Under the pieces are notes generated by a model that did not search any database, had not been told where the DNA came from, and saw only the letters and a program-made list of their open reading frames with translations. Below are positions 56,997 through 64,000 of a stretch of DNA of 64,000 nt, piece by piece. The stretch spans positions 16,492,001 to 16,556,000 of the forward strand of contig OU342631.1 in assembly GCA_910589415.1 (NCBI GenBank), read 5' to 3'. Source of the DNA: Malachius bipustulatus. Lineage: Eukaryota; Arthropoda; Insecta; Coleoptera; Melyridae. The first letter of the stretch is position 1. Each line of letters starts with the position of its first letter. Made by a program: the position numbers and the translations under genes.

Positions 56997-57762
56997 TACA
57001 GGATGGTCCATCACTCATGTCCACCTCCTAAATAGAGGTTAATTTTAAAGATAAAAATTGGAACTTTGAAGATTCGTGTAATCAAAATAATAGGGCCTAA
57101 TAGAATGGCATAATCAGTTTAATTAATTTTTTTCTTTTGGCCATCAGCGGTAAAAAATTGCAATTTGGTGGTAAAGTGGCAAAAACAAAGATTCCTTTTC
57201 AATACATCCGTAGAAATCGATTAATAAAATCAAAATCGCTGAAAAGGAATATCAAAAAAAAATTATTACAAGGCTTAAATTAAATAATATACATAATAAA
57301 TGGAAATTACAGGAAGAATGAAAGTGATCAATAATCTGAATGGAGAAGGTATAAACGGTCAGAACAACGGCCATTCGAGTTCAATGACACACTGCATTTG
57401 GGCATTCTTCTGACTTCTTAAGGATTAATGGTAGGGTTGTTGGTCACTTTTATTTCTACCATATTACAATCATTCTACCTGTGATTTACACATTTTTTGT
57501 ATTTTATTTAATTAAATGCTTGCAATTAGTTTTTTGATATATCTTTACAACGATTTTGATTTTATTGATCGATTTCTACCGCTTTATTAAAGAAAAATCT
57601 AATTTATTTTGGTCACTTTACAACCAAATTACAGTTTTTATGACTGAATATGCCATTCTATGGTTCTATATTAATTACATGAATTCTCAAAAGTTTCAAT
57701 TTTTTATCTTTAAACATAAAGGTCTATTTCGGGGGTGGACATAAGTGATGGACCACCTTGTA
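56997..57762. repeat. Long inverted-repeat element, arms about 200 bp
   Basis: TACAGGATGGTCCATCACT at the left pairs with AGTGATGGACCACCTTGTA at the right; pairing continues through GTCCACC and AGAATGGCAT blocks with more divergence than the other foldbacks. No coding frame beyond 62 codons. Confidence 0.75.
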
Positions 57763-58628
57763 TTGCGACTTAAATTGGATACCCTGGTTTATTATCTAAG
57801 TGCTATTTTTTTTCTTAATTTCTGCAAAATTTACTATTTTGAATTGTCACTTTAGTGGCAATTCTCTAAATATTATCTGAGAAAATTAATAATTATTTCA
57901 ATACCTTATTGTTTGGTTCTCTGAACTACTTGGGCAACAAAATCCAATAAAATGACACTCCCAAGTAGAGAATTAAAATTTAATTCAAAGAGATATCACA
58001 ATAAGCTACACTTCCAATAAAAAATTAGGGTTGCAAGTATCTTTCAGGGGGTTGAGGCGTGGGATGTCCAAGTCTAATTTAAAAATCGCAAATAGACCTC
58101 TTGAATAACAATATTTTACGAATATTATTGAGAAATCAATTTATTGACTATACGTTTGGCTCGTACTGTATATTGTTTTTATTATTAATATCTTAATTCT
58201 TTCTATTATTATTTTTCTTCTTTTAATTTAGGTTTATTAGCTTTAGTGTTTTCAAGCTACAACGTTTAACTTTTTGCAGACTAGAATCAGCTAAGACGTG
58301 AATGAGACAAGTTTCCTTCTTTTCTTCTTTGATTAGCGACAAAGTCCCAATTAATCAAATTTACCGATAATGTACCTACACAAGAGAGAATTTATACTAT
58401 AATACAATTATTTGAATTAAATATTTTCCCTTACCATGCCTGCTTGAAAGCAACTCAGTTCAATTAATAAATTATGACCGAAAGTGATTTTTTTTCCTCC
58501 CTAGGGAGACAAAATTGTTTTCTTCTTGGCACTTTTTCATTTAGACTCGTCATTGGTGGGTTTTGAAGTTTCACGAGGTTTTATTAAACGTCACGTCAAT
58601 TTTAATCAGTGTTTTGCATTTTGGTTCA
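57763..58628. other. Spacer, no gene seen
   Basis: AT-rich sequence with no recognisable gene, RNA or repeat boundary. Confidence 0.3.
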
Positions 58629-59824
58629 TATACAGGGTTATTCACGGTATACGCCACGGAAGATTATGGCCGTGACTCTGGATTTTGGGATGTTTTTATT
58701 TTTGGAGTGGATAGAAATCCGGCAGAGGTACGTTTTAAAATTATATTCATAATGTACAGGCTGTCCCAAAAGCATGAAACATATCAAAGTTATGTTTTTT
58801 TAAATGGAATGCTCCTATGTTATTGCATTTTTAGATTGTCTGAGAAGAAAAAATAAGATTGGTTTTTACAGTTGGTGTTTAAATTCAGAAGTTTGTGAGT
58901 TATCTTCTTCTTCTTAAAGTGCCATACCCGCATATCGGGCGTAGGCTACCTCTCGCATATGTCTGTGGTGCGCGAGCTATCAGTTTACACAGACATATGG
59001 GACCTCCCTTTTTATTGCCGGAGTCCGAACGGCACTGTTTGAAAGGTTTTACTAGGCAAGGGTACTTGCGGTGGTTTGCCATTGCCTTCCGCAAGGTGGA
59101 TCCCGATCTTGACTTGAGAAACACAACAAATAATTGTCGGCTGCTGGTGAGTTTCGAACCAAGGTGTATCGGCACGCGCTATCCACTGCGCCACGGGAGC
59201 CACTTGTGAGTTATAAACAAGTGAAAACCGTCTTTTTTGAAGTTCAAAGCCCTATACAATGAAAACGATTCAAGATAGAGAAAAACGGCTTACATGTCCC
59301 TATTTTAACTTTTCATGTACTATCCTATGGTATAGAAACATTTGTACTTTCTTTGATTTATTTATTTGTCGACGCGTGGAGAAATCTCAGAATTTTTCGA
59401 ATTTTTTATCACCCTGTATAAACATTTCATCTACATCATTGGATAGTACATGAAAAATTAAAATAGGGACATGTAAGACGTTTTTCTCTATCTTAAGCCG
59501 TTTTCGTTGTACAGGTCTTGAACTTGAAAAATGACGATTTTCACTTGTTTATAACTCACAAACTTATGAATTTAAACACCAACTGTAAAAGCCAATCTTA
59601 TTTTCTCTTCCCAGGCAATCTAAAAATGCAATAACATAGGAGCATTCCATTTAAAAAAACATAACTTTGATATGTTTCATGCTTTTGGGACACCTGTACA
59701 TTATGAATATAATTTTAAAACGTACCTCTGCCGGGTCTCTATCCACTCCGAAAATAAAAAGATCCTAAAATCCAGAGACACGGCCATAATCTTTTGTGGC
59801 GTATACCGTGAATAACCCTGTATA
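58629..59824. mobile_element. Foldback element with a nested SINE
   Basis: Left end TATACAGGGTTATTCACGG pairs with right end CCGTGAATAACCCTGTATA, and the arms (58629-58903 and about 59522-59824) stay highly similar throughout, including GGCAGAGGTACGTTTTAAAA. The inner part repeats at 33341-33906. A 300-bp SINE sits in the left arm, which shows the arm was complete before the SINE arrived. Confidence 0.85.
58904..59203 (-). mobile_element. tRNA-derived SINE with target-site duplication
   Basis: On the minus strand it starts GTGGCTCCCGTGGCGCAGTG, with A box TGGCGCAGTGG and B box GGTTCGAAAC, followed by a body containing GGCAATGGCAAACCACC and ending in an AAG repeat. TTGTGAGTTAT flanks it on both sides (58893-58903 and 59204-59214), an 11-bp duplication. 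Confidence 0.92.
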
Positions 59825-60359
59825 GTAATTTTCTCCGCAACTAGGCAAAGTTAACAAAAGTTAGCAAGGGCAAAAACTGTTTCGTGATACTCGTTTAAAA
59901 AATGCTTTAGAAGCCTTTAGAAGCCTTTAGAAGCTTCCAAAGCTCGATTTCTTCTCATTGGCTACACAATAAAACTATTCATGACAAGTTGTTTAATTTT
60001 AATTCGAAAACTTCATGAAAATACCTAATTAGCTTCGCCCAAGGGTTTGAAATTCCATTATTGGGTTGGATTAAGGTTGGATTAGGCGGAATACCCAAAG
60101 AACACCCACTCTATAATACCTACGACAATTTGAACGCTATCAAAACGTGCACGAAAATGTCTGAAGTACGTGTTTGTCATTTTTTGAATAATAATAATAA
60201 TTGTCTTAGCATATTTCATTATACTTACTCCACTTATTAAAAACAAAAGTTTGGAAACAGGTGAAAGACAAGACTAACAATTTTTTTCTACTCTAACAAT
60301 CTACTAACGTGGTCAGTTAAATAAATAAAGCCTTCTAATTAACCATCTTTCTAGGCACA
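59825..60359 (+). other. Upstream region of the glucan recognition protein gene
   Basis: Contains a short tandem TTTAGAAGCC repeat (59908-59940). CTTTCTAG at 60347-60354 looks like a splice acceptor five bases before the start codon, so a leader exon lies upstream at an unknown place. Confidence 0.4.
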
Positions 60360-61739
60360 ATGGAAACGACCCTCATCCTCTTATCTCTCATCGTCTTCGC
60401 TGCAGCTTATGAAGTTCCAGAAGCCCAGGTCACCCTGCTGCATCCCAAAGGTTTCACCGTCTCCATTCCAGACGAGGACGGCATCAAACTATTCGCTTTT
60501 CATGGAAAACTAAACGAGGAGTTCGACGGAAGAGAGGCGGGCACCTGGGCCAGGGACATCACGAAAGCCAGAGATGGACGTTGGACCTTCCGCGATAGAA
60601 CGACGAAACTTAACGTGGGGGACGTGATCTACTTCTGGACCTATGTCATCTACAATAACGGAGAGAACGAGCTGGGGTACCCCAAAGACGATCAAAAATA
60701 TACAGTTACAGAACTCCCTATAGGTCCTGATGGGGGCCAGACTTGCGATAGGACTGCTACTGTTGTCACCGGAATGTCGTCTTGCAAGGGTAAAATAATT
60801 TTCTACGATGGTTTCAATAACTCGAATATCGATGGCAATAAATGGTTGGTTGAGAAGAAATTCGCTTCCGGACCTGATTATGAATTCGTCTTATTCGATG
60901 ATAGCGAACAAGTCCTAAAAGTCGAAGAGGATCAGTTAAAAATCAAACCGACGTTAATAGAGAATCTGTATGGTTCTGGGATAGTCACATCGAGAGTCGG
61001 GTTAAATTTAGGGGATAAATGTACCGGGATTGTTGGAACTAGCGATTGCGTACAGCAAGCTCATGGTTGGCAAATAGTCCTTCCAGTCGCTTCTGCAAAA
61101 ATCACCACGAAGCAAAAATTCTCTTTCAAATATGGTAAAGTGGAAATCCGGGCGAAACTCCCGAGAGGCGATTGGATCTATCCTGAACTCACATTGAGCC
61201 CTGTTAGCAACGATTATGGGGAAGACAATTACCAATCAGGACAAATAGTGATCGCTTTTATTCGCGGTAATGACAATGACAGAAACAAACTATACGCCGG
61301 GGTGGTGCTGGGGGAATCAGCAGCTGCTAGATCGTACGGTTTGAAAGAAACGGCCGAGAAGCAGTGGACTGATGATTTCCATACGTATGGCGTTACATGG
61401 TACCAAGATAAAATAACAGTAAGCGTTGATAATACCGTGTTCGGAAATATTTATCCACCGGAAGGGGGTTTCGGGATCCTTAAGGATAATCTCAATATAA
61501 CCCAGGCCACTGCGAACAGGTGGAGAGGTAGCTCCTCTATGGCGCCGTTCGATAAAGAGATGTACTTGTCAGTTGGAGTGGGAGTTGGAGGTTTCTGGTT
61601 CCCGAGTACGGCAAAACCTTGGGACAATTATGAACCGACAGGGATCAGAGATTTTTATAACGCCAGGACCAACTGGTTACCCACCTGGGGGGATCACAGC
61701 ACCCTAGCTGTTGAATACGTTAAAGTAACCGCTTTATAG
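60360..61739 (+). CDS. Beta-1,3-glucan recognition protein (GNBP family)
   Basis: 459 residues in one exon. Secreted sensors of this family bind fungal beta-1,3-glucan or bacterial surfaces in haemolymph and trigger the serine-protease cascades of Toll signalling and melanisation. Visible marks: a signal peptide ([16 protein letters not shown]), an N-terminal CBM39 glucan-binding domain ([20 protein letters not shown] to [17 protein letters not shown]), a linker with cysteines, and a GH16-like domain ([33 protein letters not shown]). The place of the GH16 catalytic motif GExDxxE reads [11 protein letters not shown], so the catalytic acids are lost and it should bind but not cut. Start: first ATG after a probable splice acceptor. 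Confidence 0.95.
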   Translation: METTLILLSLIVFAAAYEVPEAQVTLLHPKGFTVSIPDEDGIKLFAFHGKLNEEFDGREAGTWARDITKARDGRWTFRDRTTKLNVGDVIYFWTYVIYNNGENELGYPKDDQKYTVTELPIGPDGGQTCDRTATVVTGMSSCKGKIIFYDGFNNSNIDGNKWLVEKKFASGPDYEFVLFDDSEQVLKVEEDQLKIKPTLIENLYGSGIVTSRVGLNLGDKCTGIVGTSDCVQQAHGWQIVLPVASAKITTKQKFSFKYGKVEIRAKLPRGDWIYPELTLSPVSNDYGEDNYQSGQIVIAFIRGNDNDRNKLYAGVVLGESAAARSYGLKETAEKQWTDDFHTYGVTWYQDKITVSVDNTVFGNIYPPEGGFGILKDNLNITQATANRWRGSSSMAPFDKEMYLSVGVGVGGFWFPSTAKPWDNYEPTGIRDFYNARTNWLPTWGDHSTLAVEYVKVTAL

Positions 61740-61853
61740 AATTGACTGATTTTTATAACCTCAACTATGTCTTAAGCGTGCTGTTTTATTTCTGAATTCA
61801 TAATTTATAGCATAGTCAACTTTTAAAATTATTTTTGAATTTTTGGTGTATAG

Positions 61854-61859
61854 AATAAA
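61854..61859 (+). terminator. Poly(A) signal of the glucan recognition protein gene
   Basis: AATAAA about 115 bp past the stop codon. Confidence 0.55.
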
Positions 61860-64000
61860 ATATCTACTTTAATCATTTTTTAGAGAAGAAAAGTGTCCAT
61901 TTATTGAATAAGGAATCTTGTTTGGATGCGTAAATTTGCATTGACGCTTGGTTGGTTGGTTTCACGCTTGTTTGAAATGGACAGATTAATTTAAATTTTT
62001 TTATTGTGAAATGTGAAGAAATAAAACAACGGGTCATAAAGTTAAGCTGATTTTAGTTTTCTGTATTAAGATTTATAATAATTATAATAAATAACAATAA
62101 ACTGTGAGTTATTATTTTTTTAATGAGCAATTATAAACAAATTACATTGAATTTATACATCTTTTTTTATTATCTAGATAACATCTAGCTTTTCAACATC
62201 AATACTGTTCATAAGAGGATATTGCTTCGCTTATCCATTACTTTCCTTCTAAGAGCTGCTGACCAGATAATTTATAACTTTGAGGTTAGATTTATACGTC
62301 AACCGTCATATTGTTTAATAAATACGTAGTTGCAAGGCCGACTAGGTATGGTATATGTTTTCTTATCATTTATAATACCAATAACATTATAATAAACGTA
62401 GGGTACCTACCTATATGAATAACGATAAATCACCTACAGTTAAAATATTTCAATAATACTGATATAGTTAGGTTAAAGCTTTTAAGAAGAAAGTAAGAGC
62501 TAATAAGCGAATACAGTTTCATATATAAGATATCTTGATCAACACACATTAATTAGGTATCAAGCACATGATAAGATAGCACACATAAATTTATCGTTAG
62601 CAGTTTTTTTTTTCAAACTAAATTTTCACAGAAACGTTTGATAACCAAACTGCAATTATTTCAAGCCATGATCAAGAAATACTCGTTTGGATTGTGGTAA
62701 ATTTTTATTTTTGTGTCAAAATAACTGTCATTTTATGTGATCAATCAACATTCAGAAGCTGAATACTAAAAAGCACAGTAATATAAATGCACAAGTTAGT
62801 GAATTCCAGTAAGAATTAGAACAATATAGTTCGAGATCATTATTTTCATTCTTTCTTCAGAATCAGCAAATACAATTTTTTATTACCACCCCCAAATCGC
62901 TCATTGTCATTTATTACCCTCTATTTATGACAGAATCAAGCTGCAATAATAATTATAAAAAATAATATTTCTTGATCAGCCATTGATCACACAAAACGTT
63001 TCCTGTATAATTTTTTAATTTGAAATTCTTGCTCGATTACAGAGACTGGAAGAAGATCACGAACAGCCTAATATGTAATAATAAAACGCTCACTTATAGC
63101 GACATAGAAAACTTATTTATCAAGAAAAGCGTCTGTGTCTCTTAGCGTCGAGATTCCTAATTTACAACATCTATTTTATACTTTAAGTATAGTTATCACA
63201 TTCTGCGAGTATTATTATTATTAAAAATCGAGATTAACAATATCCTGCACGTTCTAGAACAATCTAGAAACACAGTTGCGCCGGCGCGACCAAAAGGGGG
63301 AGGGTCGCCAAGCCGACGGTCAGAATATTTAATAACTATGATGGGGCATTGACTTAGGTAAGTAAATATATCGTCTGCCTCTTTAAATATCGGTGAATAA
63401 ATTATATAATCTCCAATTTAAATATGTACAATAATTTACAGATTTTCATAAAAGTTTTCTTTGGTATACGATTCCATTCTTGTCTCTTATCGATTCTTCT
63501 TTTTATCCACGTCGGAATCCTCCAATTTCGTCTGACTTCATGAAGTACTGTTAACTTCCGAAGCGAACCAACTTATACCAACCTGAAACATAAAAAAATG
63601 TCTTGAAAAAATCTGAATTACCTGAAACTTGCTTGATAATCGAAGTTACCCTTCCAAAACATTTATTTAACTTTACAGCTAGATTGTGTTAAAATTCAAT
63701 AAACTTGTTAAAATTTCTAAACAGAAAAGAAGTGTGGAATTGAAAATCTTATTGAATATATTGCACAATCTGGCTCAAATGTACCTAGACTACTTATTTC
63801 GATCAATAACTATTGAAAAATTCGTAAAAATGAAACTTATAAATTTTGATCATATAATAGGAAATAGGTGTTAAAAAAAAGATTTTATTCAAGTTATTAC
63901 TACTATAATATCTTCAATGTCAAAAAATATATTATCTGGCTATCTGCACACTTGATTGTAAAAAAAGCTCTGTTGTTTTCTCATTTGCTCTCTTTTTCTC
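61860..64000. other. AT-rich right-end spacer
   Basis: No gene is supported. The only marked features are a heat-shock element at 63251-63271 and a GC-rich patch just after it (63275-63325). The 62-codon frame at 63686-63874 has no recognisable domain. Confidence 0.35.
63251..63271. promoter_or_regulatory. Heat-shock-element-like motif
   Basis: GTTCTAGAACAATCTAGAAA gives alternating units TTC-GAA-(A)TC-GAA with correct 5-bp spacing, one mismatch from a perfect four-unit element. No heat-shock gene is visible beside it in the window. Confidence 0.45.

Overview
The window is nuclear DNA of an insect. Its genes are intron-split with GT-AG junctions, the spacers are AT-rich, the heat-shock 90 gene has its intron in the 5' leader, and a beta-1,3-glucan recognition protein is present. 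The order is not certain. The intron in the Hsp90 leader argues against a moth or butterfly, and a beetle-like genome would fit, but nothing here proves it.

Layout. Positions 1-32062 are a fairly gene-dense, mostly housekeeping stretch. In order they are: the 5' exons of a RAD51-paralog recombinase (minus, cut by the left edge); mitochondrial FAD-dependent glycerol-3-phosphate dehydrogenase (plus, 13 coding exons); a small two-finger zinc protein (minus); GPI-transamidase subunit PIG-S (minus); CstF50 (plus); TM9SF4 (minus, converging on CstF50); the spindle checkpoint protein MAD2 (minus); Hsp90/Hsp83 (plus) with heat-shock elements and a TATA box; and an 11-finger C2H2 protein (plus). I assembled the spliced genes exon by exon and the reading phase holds across every junction. 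Each codes for a separate core process (recombination, mitochondrial redox shuttle, GPI anchoring, mRNA 3' end formation, Golgi/endosome membrane sorting, mitosis, chaperoning), so there is no common pathway. The genes simply sit close together, often back to back or tail to tail.

From about 32640 to 60300 the window is an island of mobile DNA with no confident host gene. Its core is an 11.2-kb Ty3/gypsy LTR retrotransposon (35888-47112) with LTRs I cannot tell apart by eye, a 4-bp target duplication, intact gag and pol, a textbook -1 frameshift signal with a possible pseudoknot, and a 113-bp tandem array behind pol. Around it lie long foldback (inverted-repeat) elements, hAT-like, Harbinger-like and other MITEs, a tRNA-derived SINE nested inside a foldback, and a 5S-rRNA-derived SINE nested inside a Harbinger-like MITE. 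Several families recur between the gene-rich half and the island, which let me fix their ends and target-site duplications.

Positions 60360-61739 hold a one-exon beta-1,3-glucan recognition protein (CBM39 plus catalytically dead GH16), an innate-immunity sensor. The last 2 kb is AT-rich spacer with one near-perfect heat-shock element at 63251-63271.
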